DNA from: Corynespora cassiicola
Taxonomy: Eukaryota > Ascomycota > Dothideomycetes > Pleosporales > Corynesporascaceae
Length of the DNA: 64,000 nucleotides
Direction: 5' to 3'
Assembly: GCA_022059125.1 (NCBI GenBank)
Contig: JAEUWY010000023.1
Coordinates: 2,170,001 to 2,234,000 of the forward strand
Below are positions 1 through 11,002 of the stretch, piece by piece. The position numbers and the translations under genes were made by a program. The notes under the pieces are model-generated. The model was not told the origin of the DNA and did no database searches. It worked only from the letters and a program-made list of their open reading frames with translations. Every line of letters starts with the position of its first letter. Positions within the stretch are counted from its first letter, which is position 1.

Positions 1-817
1 TTCTCCCAATCTTTGCCCCTCTCTTTCTCCCAGTACAACAACAATGACAATGACAATAAAAAAAGGCCGAAGCCACAAGCGAGACGGAGCCCAGCGATGA
101 AGCCACACAGCCCACGTCTCTTTTTTCTCTCTGAATCGATCGAAAAGGAAAGCCCGGACACTACAATACCCTGCCGTACCCTACCACCACACTATTCCAA
201 ACAAGTACTTTAGACAAAGAAGTGGCTTCTGCTCCGGGCGTTGCCCACCCACTTCGATCCCAAGACCCTCTTTCCCTTTAATTTCCCTTCTCTTTTTTTG
301 GCGAAAAAGAAGAACATGAACAAATTCTTTCTTTCTTCTCCCTCCCCCCCCTTTCAGAAGAAAAAGTTCGTACTCAGACAAGAAGTCCAAAGGATCGAAA
401 CCTACATTCTCCCCTCACTTCCCCTCAAAAGAAGAAGAAGAAGAAGGGAAATGAGAAATGAGGTTCCCCAAAATACCATGATATCCTTGACATTTTCCTT
501 TTCCGATTTCCATGCTCGGCCGTAACATGCTCTCAGCTCCAAGGGAATCCATCAAGCAAGCAAGTCTAGGTAGGATAAACGGGGAGGGGTACGGACAGCC
601 AGCAAGCCAAGCCAATACCCCAGATCAAGGAAAAAAAGAAATTCTTTTACCTTCTCCATTAGTAGAGCCAAGCCCCAATTCATCCAGAAGAAGAAGCGAA
701 AAAAAGGAATGACCAACTAATGTTGAAGCAGGTAGCCCTCCTCCCTCTTCCACCTCTTCCAAGAAAAAAAAAAGGATCAAAATCACATCAGAGAAGAAAA
801 ATCAAATCAAAAAAATC
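1..817. other. Intergenic, no gene seen
   Basis: This stretch lies downstream of the minus-strand INSIG gene and probably contains its 3' UTR. It is rich in polypurine/polypyrimidine runs. The short reading frames on both strands have low-complexity Lys/Pro/Ser-rich translations with no recognisable domain, so I call no gene. Confidence 0.6.
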
Positions 818-2288
818 TTATCCCCGCTTCGCATCCAACACGGCGAGCCGCCGCCCAATGCTGCCAAAGCACACGCAGCTACAGAACAGCACGCTGCCAA
901 CCCACGTGACAACCGCAAGGCTCTCGTAGCTGACCACGCCGGCGAAGAGCTCCTGGTCGGCAGCGGTGGCGGCGGCAGCAGCGGCGGCGGCGGCGGAAGA
1001 AGACGCCGAAGGGTAATGGGTGCTGTTCGAGGTGGCGGGCAGCGAGGGCGAGGGGAGCACGTCCGGGTTCGAGAGGAAGATGAAGGATGTGACGACCGAG
1101 GTGACGATGAGCGAGAAGGAGAGGCCCGGCTTGCTGCGGTCGAGAATGTACCACAGGGCCGGATTGACCAGGGCGAGGGTGAGGGTGAGCTGGAGGGTGG
1201 ATTGCCAGGGGAGGCGGCGCTGGGGTTGACGTTAGTATCTCTACACCATGCCATGTCATGTCACGCCATGGCTATGTATGCCCTGCCCTAAACCCGAGTT
1301 CCAGACTTTAGGGGGGTGCACGAGGGGGACTACTCACAATGGCAAAGGCAATGCCCATGAAGGCGCCCACGCTCCTCACCACCTCATTCCATTGCTCCGT
1401 AAACGACGTCTCCTTCTCCGCCTCGGGCTCCGGCCCCTCGCACCCCTCGCCATCCCACAGCAGATCCACATACGGCAGCAAGCTCCCCAACCCCATGCCC
1501 GCGAACCCCCAGGCGGCAAGATACACCCAGCTCCCCCGATCCACCGCCTCGACCCGCACCGCCGCCAGCTCCCGCCGCTCGTGCAAGTGCGACACCACGA
1601 CCCCGTACGCAACCCCAAACGTGAAAAGCGCCGCCAGCTTCCCCAAGATGACGGCGTACTTGGACGCCCCCCTGCGCACCGGCCGCCTTCGTGCCTGCAC
1701 CTTGCTGCCTCGCCGCTGGGAGAGTCCCTCGTGGTGGTGGTGCTGCTGCTGCAGCGTTCCCAGGGCGCCCCTCCTCCGCGCCGACGAAGACTTGCCACCC
1801 GCAATGCTAGTGCTCGTATTGCCGGTATCTATGCTGCCGCCGACGAGCCCCATGCCCGAGTGCGCGGGCGTCTCGGCGCCGGTGCCCCAGGGGGTTTGCG
1901 CGACGCTGCGCTCGTCGGCGGTCGCGGAGCCCACGTCGTCGTAGATGCCATAGAGCGTGCTGCTCGTCATATTGAGCAGGCTCTTGTTGCGGGGCGGCGG
2001 GGCGCCAGGGCCGGCCGGTGCATCTCCCTCGGCATCGCGTGCATTGTAGGTGCGGAGCAGGCGGGCGTTCAGCTGGGCGAGGAAGTCGGAGGGCCGCGAA
2101 TTGGCCTCGCTGCTGGGCGCGGCAGGCGGAGGCGTGTTCTGGTAGTAGTAGTAGGAGGAGGACGAGGCATCGCCGCTGGGGGAGTCAGACGACTCGGTGT
2201 GGGTGGAGAAGTTGCGGCGCGGGATAGGGCGGTAGATGTGTGGTTGCGTCGTCTGCGCCGTGGAGGTGACGAAGGGGTCTTCGGCCAT
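818..2288 (-). CDS. ins1: INSIG domain protein (insulin-induced gene family)
   Basis: Two exons, 2288-1338 and 1219-818, give 450 aa. The intron (1337-1220) starts GTGAGT, has a TACTAAC branch site and ends CCAG; removing it joins GIAFAI to RRLPWQS in frame. The first ~200 residues are Ser/Pro/Ala-rich and probably disordered. From about residue 225 there are several hydrophobic segments (for example KYAVILGKLAALFTFGVAYG, then VYLAAWGFAGMGLGSLLPYV), the multi-span fold of INSIG. Family knowledge: INSIG proteins sit in the ER membrane and tie sterol levels to HMG-CoA reductase or SREBP-SCAP. The C-terminal half carries an Ala run of about 15 residues. The reading frame stays open upstream, but MAEDPF is the natural start because the upstream translation is unrelated Arg/Pro-rich sequence. 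Functional assignment is by family only. Confidence 0.85.
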
Positions 2289-3519
2289 GACGATATTGGA
2301 GGGCGGCAGGGTTAGGTAGGTAGGGTAGGGCGATCGAAAGGGCGGACTCGCAGCGAGCAAGCAGAAGCGCGCGAATGGCAAGAGTCGCAATTCCAATTCC
2401 GATTCCGGACGTTCTTTTTTCGGAGGGAGCCGTGTACCCTCTCTTTTTCCTTTTCTCCCCTCTTCTCTCTTCCAAAGAAAGGGCGGTTCTTCAATTACAA
2501 CGGGTAGAAATACAAGAAGTAAGAAGAAGATGATGAAGAGCGAGCAGACAGACGGCCGGTCAGGTGCATGTGAACCCCTCCCCACCCGTAAATGTAGCAG
2601 GATTCCGAAGGGAAGGTCAGTCGAAAATCTCCCCAGGTCGACCCAGGGCACGTGGACGCGGCGATTCCCCAAACGTGTGCTTGGCGGGTCGCGGGCGGGC
2701 AATTGGGCAGTTCCACCGCCCTCGTAAAAGCAAGTCAATATCAGCCCTTCGCAATCGGGTTCCTCTGAGTCGACGGGTGCGCGACGAGGGGGTTTAAACA
2801 GTTTAAGACATGCAGGCCAAGCGTGCAGTCGAAACATTCTGACGTTGCGTTGCCGCATGCCTCGTCGACGCTCTCCATAGGTGGCCTATTCAAGCATGTG
2901 AAAGTCGTTCGGCGCACTTCCGCTCCCGACCTGAGCTGAATGCACCCACCCATGGCCTCACTCGTGTGGTCAGCCACTGAGAAGCCCGGACCAGTCTACA
3001 CCCCCCAAACAAGCCAGCTTGTAAAGACAGCCGTCTGCTCCCATCATGCGTGCCGACTTTTTGTTGAGGAGTATGCCAGTGGGTGCTGCTGTCAGCATGC
3101 CTCTCGCGGGGCTGTGAAGCTCCGGCACTGGGCCGTCCTCCCACCCCGGCATTATCAAACAAAACAATGTCTGTTGGAGTCAAGGGAGTTTGATTAACCC
3201 AGGGTGTCGAACAAAACAAATATGTGATGGAGACAAAGCATTTTGTATCTAATGATTTTGTTTGCGTTGGACCTGGACTTTGCGGCCCTGCCGGTGGCCC
3301 CAAGGGCGCCATCCACCACAGACAGCCCCATGGAGTACTTTTCCGTCTATCCTGAGATCCCATGCCCCACTCGCAAAAATTGCCCATGGTGCCGGCACTA
3401 ATGCACAAAACCTTGCAGGTATCTTCCTCCGAGCGTTGCCGTAATCGTATCATCGTAATGGGCCTCCACTCCCCCTCCCCAATTCCAGATCGTGCGACGA
3501 TGCTCTATGCGCTACTTTT
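2289..3519. other. Intergenic: INSIG upstream region and GCD11 downstream region
   Basis: It separates two tandem minus-strand genes. The part next to 2288 should hold the INSIG promoter and leader, and the part next to 3520 the 3' UTR of the eIF2-gamma gene. The short frames on either strand show no domain. Confidence 0.6.
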
Positions 3520-5346
3520 TCAGTCCTCCTTGGGCTCGAGGATGTTACCACTGCCTCATGTTAGAACAGGCCTGCTCCGCTTACGAGTGAAAATGCCACT
3601 TACGCCACAATGTTGGCCCAACCGATCAGTCGCCAGTGCTTCTCGATACGTCTGGACAGGGCAACCTTCTCGCCAATCTCCGTGCAGGCAGGCGATGTGA
3701 GGGACAAGCGGGCGGCATCGGCCTTGACAGCAATGACCTTAGCACCAGTAGCCGTGGATCCGATGTTGACCATCTATTGATTGGGTTAGCGCGTGGTTCC
3801 TTCAGAGGCCAATCGTTTGTGCAAGAGCCATTTGACAAATCTGCATCCATCTGCGACCAGCTGGCCATATGATGTCAGGATGCCAGCCGTGGTGTGGCTG
3901 TAATTCCAGTCATGCTGGGCCAAGCGTCTCCAGATGGCTACAATTAATGACTTCTTGCAACATCCAAAAGATCCCCTGCGAACAATGGCATTGCTTACCA
4001 AAACTTCATTCTTCGCAAGCTTCGCGACCTTGGCCTGCTTGCCATCGGCCGTCTTGACACCCAACAACCTACGCAGGAGGAAGTAGTTGACCTCAAGCTC
4101 AGTGTAGATGTTGGGGAGATGGCCACGGAGACCAAGGACGAAACCAACGAGACGATCGGCACGGCAAAGAGTAGGGTCGACGCGAGTACCGACACCTGGG
4201 GCTTGTTAGACAAAAGCACATGTGAATAATTCGACAAAACGCACCAATGAGACCACCAGGCACAGCAAACTTGAGATCGTTGTGCTCGGCGAACAGAGAC
4301 ACGACTCTCGAGTAAATGGGCTTGCACTGGATCTTGCCCTGGCTGTCCTTGGACACAATACCAGGCCTGATTTCAATCTCGTCGCCCAGCTTCAACACAC
4401 CAGTCAGGATACTTCCACCGGCAACACCACCCTTGAGCTCGTCAATCTCGGCACCAGGCTTGTTCACGTCGAAAGATCGAATGATGATCATGTGGGGCTT
4501 CGCGGTGAAGTCTCGGACGGGAACGGGGATCTTGGTGATGAGGTGCTCGTTGATGGCATCAATGTTGAACTTGAGCTGGGCCGAGATGGGGATAATGGGC
4601 GAGCCATCGGCGACAGTTCCGCGAATAAACTTGAGGATAGACTCGTAGTGGGACTGGGCGCCGTCTTCCCGCATCAGATCGACCTTGTTCTGGAGGATGA
4701 TGATGTGGTTGAGCTTCATGATTTCGATGGCAGCAAGATGCTCGCTGGTCTGAGGCTGGGGGCAAGTTTCGTTTCCTGCGATCAAAAGAAGAGCGGCGTC
4801 CATAACGGCGGCACCCGACAACATCGTGCTCATGAGAATATCGTGACCAGGGCAGTCGACGAAGGAAACATGGCGCTTCAGGCGGTATGTGCCTCCGCAA
4901 CCCTCGCGCTCGCAGGGCGGGTCAACCTCCTTCTCACTCTTGTATGACCGGTAGCATGTCGGCCGCGGGCACTCCTGGTTATCACACTGGTAGATCTTGG
5001 CGTTCGCATAACCCAGCTTGATGGTGATGTTCCTCTCCAGCTCGTTCTTGAATCGGACAGTCTGCACGCCGGAAATGGCCTTGACGACAGTACTCTTTCC
5101 GTGAGCGACGTGGCCAATGGTTCCGATGTTGATTGTGGCTTGGCGCGAGATGATCTCGGGGGACAGAGGGTTCAGCGTCGAGAAATCGATGGAGCTCGGT
5201 TCGGGCTGCTCGGGGAGCTCGGGGCGTTCGACGGGCGGAAGCACTTCTTTCGGCTTCTTGAGGGCAGACTTGGGCTTTACGTCCTCAACCTCCTCCTCGG
5301 ACACGCTCTCATCGTCGCGGTGGTCGTGGTCAGATTCGGACTCCAT
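3520..5346 (-). CDS. gcd11: Translation initiation factor eIF2 subunit gamma
   Basis: Four exons (5346-4245, 4195-3999, 3773-3604, 3550-3520) total 1500 nt, 499 aa. This GTPase subunit of eIF2 delivers initiator Met-tRNA to the 40S ribosome. An acidic N-terminus of about 60 residues precedes the G domain. Visible motifs are G1 GHVAHGKST (residues 78-86), G3 DCPGH, G4 NKVD and G5 SAQ. A Cys-rich knuckle ([11 protein letters not shown] ... CEREGC) typical of eIF2 gamma lies between G1 and G3. EF-Tu-like domains II and III follow, ending [22 protein letters not shown]. The last exon is only 31 nt: without the final splice (donor GTAAGT at 3603, acceptor before 3550) the frame stops right after NIVA. 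The introns carry CTAAC branch sites and the exon phases agree. Identity is essentially certain. Confidence 0.97.
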
Positions 5347-7209
5347 GCTGGGTAGATGTGGGGGTGGGTCGCCGGTGCAGACTTGAGAGGCTCCTTCGGG
5401 GTGCTCAGAGGGGCGGTAATCGGGTGGAGAGGCGGTAGCGGAAAGTGAAGAGGGCCTTGGTGTTAAATCGCACGCAGAGGCGAAAAAGCCGTGAGTCAAC
5501 CCCAGCAGGCCGCGGGGCACCGGCCCAACGATAATCCGCCCCGGCCTGCAACATAAAAACTTTTGCGCCCCGGGTCCAGCTTTCTCCTTCATTGAACAAC
5601 GCAAACAATCAACACTCACTAAAAGCATTTTCGATTTGAGCGCCCGCTGCCCATGAGGCAGTGCGAGGTTCCATGAGAACGAAAACCGTCATGTAGAGTG
5701 GAGAACAGATCTCAGGCTGATCTTGGGTGCGGTTTCTTCCTGCTTTCGAGCTGTGGAAGAGAGCGCAATGATCGGTCGTACATATTGATGCCTGGCAATG
5801 ATGATTTTTGGTGATGATATCTGATGACGACGTGATATTTGCCGACAGTACGTCGGCCGCATGATAATGCCATGTCTGTCAACATTTGTTGTCCTGGAGA
5901 TTTGAATGACCATCCTTGTCATGTCCAGAGGGAATATTTCCATCCTGGGATCTTGTCATAACATGATAACACTGGTTTTGTGTCAGTACTGGCCATCTTT
6001 CAGACGGGCACGCCATTTTTTGAGGTTGTGTCCCGACTGGATTATATCATCCCTTGATGTTTGATTTTGATAAAACACACGATGAACTAGTGGAGTCTGA
6101 AAGGCACAGCTAAACACATGAATCGGAACGCTCATGTGATTCTTGAGACACAAATTGCGCACGATCCCCTTTCAAATATCTTTTCTACTCAGTGTCTTAC
6201 AGAGAATGGTGTATCAAAGTACTCTCAATCAAAAGGAATACGAGAACAGAAAACCAAAAAATTTCAGAGTGTAGCCTATAGTGGTTTTTTGAAGTTCACG
6301 GCGTGGTAGCAACCCTAATAGCACCGGGACTGTATCGCGTCTGGACCGTGGTTTATCTTGGTCGTCTCCACTCGCGTAAAGCGGACCTCCCCCCCCCCCC
6401 AAATAGCCTCTGTTCTCAAATCTTTTCGTTCATCCACTAGATTTAGTGTCTAATTCTTACAACTACTAAATGGAAGAAGATGCTTCGGGTACGTCACACA
6501 AGAGTATCGACCAATAGTAGAAAATGCTGTAGAGAATGCTAATTTTCTATGGCGGAGCTTATTCATCGGCTTCTACTTCTAGCGTTCTATCTTTTCTAGT
6601 ATATCGTAAATGCCATGTATGCTTCGAACTTCATTGTCTTCAACCACTATTAAAATTAAACACGTTATGTGAACGAACACAAGCCATATTTTGTAACAAA
6701 GTATGAGCTAAACTAAGTCCCATTACTTTACACTGCAAAAGTGTTACAGAGTGTTACTCTCTTAACTTAAAACACGCCCTTGTCTGTTTTGCACAGTACT
6801 ATTAGAAGTTATGAATATAACCCTGCCTCGGCTCTCTGCTTCAGGCAACTTCTCTATTAAAGCCTAACAGCTTACTGTGCTCAGGGTATAAGATGTGTTG
6901 GTGAGGACTTTAATGCAACACGATAGACCAGATACGCGTAACTAAGCTCAGTATTTTACTGAAATTAGAACCCTTGGATATTCTAATTGTCACATAATTA
7001 GACAGGCTTGGATATAAAACACAGGCTACGACTGATGCGTATTACAGTGACCATCGGAAATGAGCAGAAAATCTATATACATTGAGCTCAACTTGGCTTC
7101 CCCTTTACAAGGGTACTGAACCCCAGCACCACGTTAAGGTGTGAGCTCATCGCTGGGGAGGGTGACCCCCGAAGGAGCCACCCCCACCGCCCTGGACGAG
7201 GCGATGTCA
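5347..7209. other. Intergenic, AT-rich beyond about 5.9 kb; no gene seen
   Basis: The first ~300 nt upstream of 5346 should be the eIF2-gamma promoter and leader. Beyond about 5.9 kb the sequence becomes AT-rich with no long frame or domain on either strand. A C-run lies near 6390-6402. I saw no terminal repeats or transposase remnants. Confidence 0.55.
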
Positions 7210-7992
7210 TCAGTCCAATTCATGGAATGGACTGGGATTTGCCTGTATCCGTTGTCTTGCCAGGCCTTCGGCAAGACTCCTTCGATGTCGCTCGAGGGAA
7301 AATGGCGGTAAGCCTCTCTGGATCTTCAGGTCACCCTTCATCGGCGCACTGAGTTCGGCCAAGACCTCAAGAAAGGGCTCAATCCTGTCTGTCATCGATC
7401 CAGAGATTCGCTCCGGGATCTCACGAGTTGCAGCAGCAAGTGCTTGCAAGTCGGTCCTCAACCCACGGAGGTCCTCCAAGACCTCGAGAATAGGTTCAAA
7501 CTTATCTGTCATCGGTCCAGAAATTCGCTCCGGGATCTCACGAGTTGCAGCAGCAAGTACTTGCAAGTCGGTCCTCAACCCACGGAGGTCTTCCCTGAGC
7601 GTCTGGGCAGCTGGCTCCCCATGAGGTACTAGTGCCGTCCTTAACGCCCCGACGTCCTTCATTGCCGCCTCCAGGTTTCCCAGGAGGAGGGAGGCTGTGG
7701 AATGAAACGACTTGTCAGCCTTTTGCATTCTCGCAAGCCTTGTGTCAATAGGGTCGGTCCTGACAAACACGACCCACAAGGTGACGAAGAAGGAAATGAA
7801 GGAGAAAAGGCCACCAATCATCGTCCAGAATGATGGGAACCAGAAGGCAAAAGACTCATTCATGATGGTCAAATGAACAAAAAGTGGCAAGAATTGGGAA
7901 AACGAAGCGCCAACAGTGTCAGTTCTGGGGAGAGAAAGGAGAAGACGATAAACAATGAGCACAGGATTCATTTGTAGTGCTTTCGATACCAT
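7210..7992 (-). CDS. Hypothetical membrane-anchored protein with a 39-residue tandem repeat
   Basis: Single exon, 260 aa from the first in-frame ATG (7992). A second ATG at 7863 (MNESFAFWFPSFW) would give 217 aa and put a transmembrane segment (SFWTMIGGLFSFISFFVTLW) almost at the N-terminus; I cannot decide between them. After the membrane segment comes a charged, mostly helical region. It contains two adjacent 39-residue units starting DLRGLRTDLQ and containing AAATREIPERISG, followed by a basic tail ending NPSPFHELD. The layout suggests a short cytosolic or luminal N-terminus, one or two membrane passes and a helical or coiled-coil stalk. I recognise no family. It stands alone in an AT-rich island, which fits a lineage-specific gene. 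Its being real rests on the intact frame and the in-frame duplication. Confidence 0.55.
   Translation of the reverse strand: MVSKALQMNPVLIVYRLLLSLPRTDTVGASFSQFLPLFVHLTIMNESFAFWFPSFWTMIGGLFSFISFFVTLWVVFVRTDPIDTRLARMQKADKSFHSTASLLLGNLEAAMKDVGALRTALVPHGEPAAQTLREDLRGLRTDLQVLAAATREIPERISGPMTDKFEPILEVLEDLRGLRTDLQALAAATREIPERISGSMTDRIEPFLEVLAELSAPMKGDLKIQRGLPPFSLERHRRSLAEGLARQRIQANPSPFHELD
7361..7594 (-). repeat. Tandem 117-nt direct repeat inside the membrane-protein gene
   Basis: Copies at 7361-7477 and 7478-7594 are highly similar over 117 nt. The unit is exactly 39 codons, so the reading frame is kept. Differences are mostly single-base changes, several altering one residue (for example V/A, P/S, K/R). 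Confidence 0.85.
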
Positions 7993-8750
7993 TTGCTCTT
8001 TCCTCTAGATCCTAAATAAAACAACCGGTTGAAGGGGAAGGTATATATTGTAAGGAAGGCATCAAAAGGGGTAGTTGCCAGTTAAGCCAGTCCACTTCTG
8101 CCCATGTAAAGGAAGTTACGATGCCAAAGACTCATATAATCTACCTATTATAGCGACTCCTGATATATATACCTAGGTACACTGCTTCGCGATGGTATCT
8201 TTTCTAGTACATAGATTTCGATCGAAAAGTTTTATGGTAACGGAGGTGTAATATAGTATTTACAGCACTCTTTTTGTTTTCTAGAATCAGGTGCTAGATA
8301 CTTACCTAGATAATTATGTCAAACTAATGGATCTGTTGGCGAGCAGTGAATATTTTCCCGAGCACATATAATACAAGGCGCCCTTATTTATTTAAAAGAG
8401 CTGTATTTGCCTATCATTTAATCGTAGTTAATAATTACAAGCACGCAAATCAGCAAGGTCGACTTAACCAACCACTAGATCACTACGATTCAACATGATA
8501 GCTCTTACTAAAGCTTTGCAACCTATTCGTATGAGTGCTAAACGCGATAGAATAAAATTGATAAGCTTTGATTTGAACCGCTGGCTCATCCTGGACTTAG
8601 TCCGCCAAGAGCAGAGCCTTTTTCCCAACACCTTTCTCAACACTAGAACCAACCCACTGTGTCACCTATAGACTCTGCATTTACTGATCCCCTTTGACTC
8701 ACGTACATCAACATAAAATTCTTCCAAAAAATTCTGCCCGGTGAACAAAC
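7993..8750. other. AT-rich intergenic
   Basis: It lies between the starts of the membrane-protein gene (minus strand) and the F-box gene (plus strand), so it should hold both promoters. No frame with recognisable content was seen. Confidence 0.5.
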
Positions 8751-9827
8751 ATGATAACGGGTGCTTTGCAGCAGTTGTCCCGGCATCTAAGAGTACCTGG
8801 CTGGCTGCTGCGTCGTCAACCACAGTTGGGTGCATTCCACCTTCCTACAGAGATCACATATATGATCTCTGAACATCTCACCAACACATCTCTTATATGC
8901 CTCGCTTTGACCTGCCGAACACTATACACAATCTGCTTCCCTCGAAACCCGCATCTAGACGCAACGGAGACGAAAAAGCTGCTTCTTTGGTTGGAAAAAG
9001 ACATTTCCAGTTTTTACTTCTGCCATTTCTGCTTGAAACTCCACAAATGGCACAGAAGCTGGGTAAAAAATATACCATACGGATCATGGGATAGGGAGGA
9101 GCTACCATGTGTGGAAAAGATTGAATGCAGCTCGATTCACTTCACATCTTCCTGCATTATACCATACCACATTGCACGTCTGATCATGAACAGACATTTC
9201 TATGGTCCATCGCACGGAATTCCTGTCTATAAAATTGAAGGCTGCTCCTCGGGCCCAGGCATAACAAGCAGAGTCAAAGAATCCAACTCCCTGAAAGCAC
9301 GTATCATCGGCGATAAACTTCTGATCTTATCGGTTAGGACTGCTACTCATTCAAAGGGACATTCGAGAGTACTTAGAGAGCATATCGATATTCTTGGAAG
9401 CCCAGTCTGTTGCCACCTTACATTGGCCGAAGGATACCCTGACCTTGCTCCCGTTCAGCTGCCCGAGCTAGCTAAAGACAAAACCGCACCTAAATTCTTT
9501 GCACATTGTAATCAATCATTTGGATCCTGCGCTTTCTGTCTAACAGATTATGCGATTGACATATCTTGGTGCGGTAAAGCTGAAGGATATGCCATCACAG
9601 TGCAGATCTATCAACAAATCGGGGACTGTAGATCTCCGTTTGACTGGAGTTGGACTTCTATGTCATCTTATGATATGAAGGAAGAAGCAAGGTCAGCGCA
9701 CCCGCTAGAGTACAGACCTGGAATCATCAGAGACATGTGGAATAAGGCGAATGGGGTCGACAGTACAACCCAAAGTCAATGGGTTGAAATACCTGGGCTC
9801 GATAACCACAGGGCGATCATGGCCTAG
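8751..9827 (+). CDS. F-box domain protein
   Basis: Intronless, 358 aa. Residues about 26-65 (AFHLPTEITYMISEHLTNTS and following) match the F-box pattern LP.E....I...L....L..L...C. The rest resembles the long family of fungal F-box proteins with an undefined C-terminal region, including a Cys/His-containing stretch FYFCHFCLKLHKWHRSW just after the F-box. Family knowledge: F-box proteins are substrate adaptors of SCF ubiquitin ligases and bind Skp1 through the F-box. The substrate cannot be inferred. The gene sits alone in an AT-rich island, with more than 700 bp of gene-free DNA on each side. It is the intact counterpart in this window to the broken F-box gene at 35.2 kb, but the two proteins are not obviously close relatives. 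Confidence 0.75.
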   Translation: MITGALQQLSRHLRVPGWLLRRQPQLGAFHLPTEITYMISEHLTNTSLICLALTCRTLYTICFPRNPHLDATETKKLLLWLEKDISSFYFCHFCLKLHKWHRSWVKNIPYGSWDREELPCVEKIECSSIHFTSSCIIPYHIARLIMNRHFYGPSHGIPVYKIEGCSSGPGITSRVKESNSLKARIIGDKLLILSVRTATHSKGHSRVLREHIDILGSPVCCHLTLAEGYPDLAPVQLPELAKDKTAPKFFAHCNQSFGSCAFCLTDYAIDISWCGKAEGYAITVQIYQQIGDCRSPFDWSWTSMSSYDMKEEARSAHPLEYRPGIIRDMWNKANGVDSTTQSQWVEIPGLDNHRAIMA

Positions 9828-11002
9828 CATATTCACAATCAGGTTGGTTCCACTTAAATCTGGACCTATCCCGTAATGCGTTGTTAGGATATTGATCTAG
9901 TGAAGAATTTTTTAGTATTCTTTAGTAGACAGGTGGATAAAAGTTGTAATAATTAAGGACTTATCCTGTGTCTTTTAAACATGTTTGGTCAGGCGTTTGC
10001 TTAGTGATAGGGGGATTTCATTTTATTTTTAGTCAATTCTTTAAAAAGCCCGTTTAACAAGAAATTTCAGCTATTCCCCAAATTAAAATGCGGGTTAATG
10101 ACAAAAGTGGTTCATTTTTCTGTTAATTCCTGTTTGAAACGCCTGCGTACTTCTCTAATTGCTTGTTGTGAGATAGCCCTTCGCGAGACCGTCTCTAGTG
10201 TTGATAGACTTGCCATCTAAATGTACCACTTTCTGCACGAAACAAAAATGGCACAGAATCTATTGTCCCCTGACTTCGGTAAAGTAAAGCGACAAATGTT
10301 GATGTACATCGAAAACCCAGCCGACCTCTCCAAGTCGTACCGAGAAGAGGTTTAGTAGATGCGGACTTGCAAGTCCATTCCCAACGGCGAGTTTAACGTA
10401 GGATAGAATCGTGTGGTATTACCAATGGAAGCATGCAGGGACATCTCGAGTAAAGCGATATTTCCGTCAACCGGGGACGGAAAGCTCACCAAGTCATTGT
10501 GCGTGAGAACGAGATTCGACGGCTGACATCTCAAACCAAAGCGAATAATGTATCTGGTGCATTGATGGCTTTTAATGTTGGATGGAATTTGTACGGCGCG
10601 TTTGAACGAGTTTTGGAAAGCTTGGCGGGGTTCCAGCGGGTATATGTTGAATTTCTCGTGAAGCGCTACGGTGATCTGAAAAGGCGGATCTTCACATTTG
10701 ATCCGACTTTTCTCCTTGGTCAACATCTTCTACTTGATGCTTGGAATGTCGAGATTGTTGACGGCCGATCGTTTCAAAGGCATTTTCGTTGATGTAGGAG
10801 ACCTTTACTCCAGGTGGCGGAGAAGTAAAAGATCAAACAAAACATTTCGATTGAAATCATTACAAGTTTATCAAGCATGGGATTTCAGGTGAATAAGAAT
10901 CGAAAATGTCAGGTTTGGGCGAGGGAAATAAGACGGAGATGAGGTTATGTGTTCAAATGGACGGGAAAATTGCAGTGAATGCAACATTCTTGCTTCTATA
11001 GC
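9828..11002. other. AT-rich intergenic
   Basis: It lies between the F-box gene and the 3' end of the acyl-CoA ligase gene. Overlapping open frames of 97 aa (plus, 10499-10792) and 124 aa (minus, 10352-10726) occur here, but neither has a domain I can support. The ligase 3' UTR probably occupies the last few hundred bases. Confidence 0.5.

Noticed and set aside
2289..2858. Extended in-frame N-terminus for the INSIG protein
   Set aside because: The extra residues are unrelated Arg/Pro-rich leader translation with no family match; MAEDPF at 2288 is a better start.
10352..10792. Overlapping frames of 124 aa (minus) and 97 aa (plus) in AT-rich DNA
   Set aside because: Neither has a recognisable domain, both are short, and they occupy the same DNA on opposite strands. 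A faint THNDL-like motif on the minus strand recalls phosphotransferases but nothing around it supports that.
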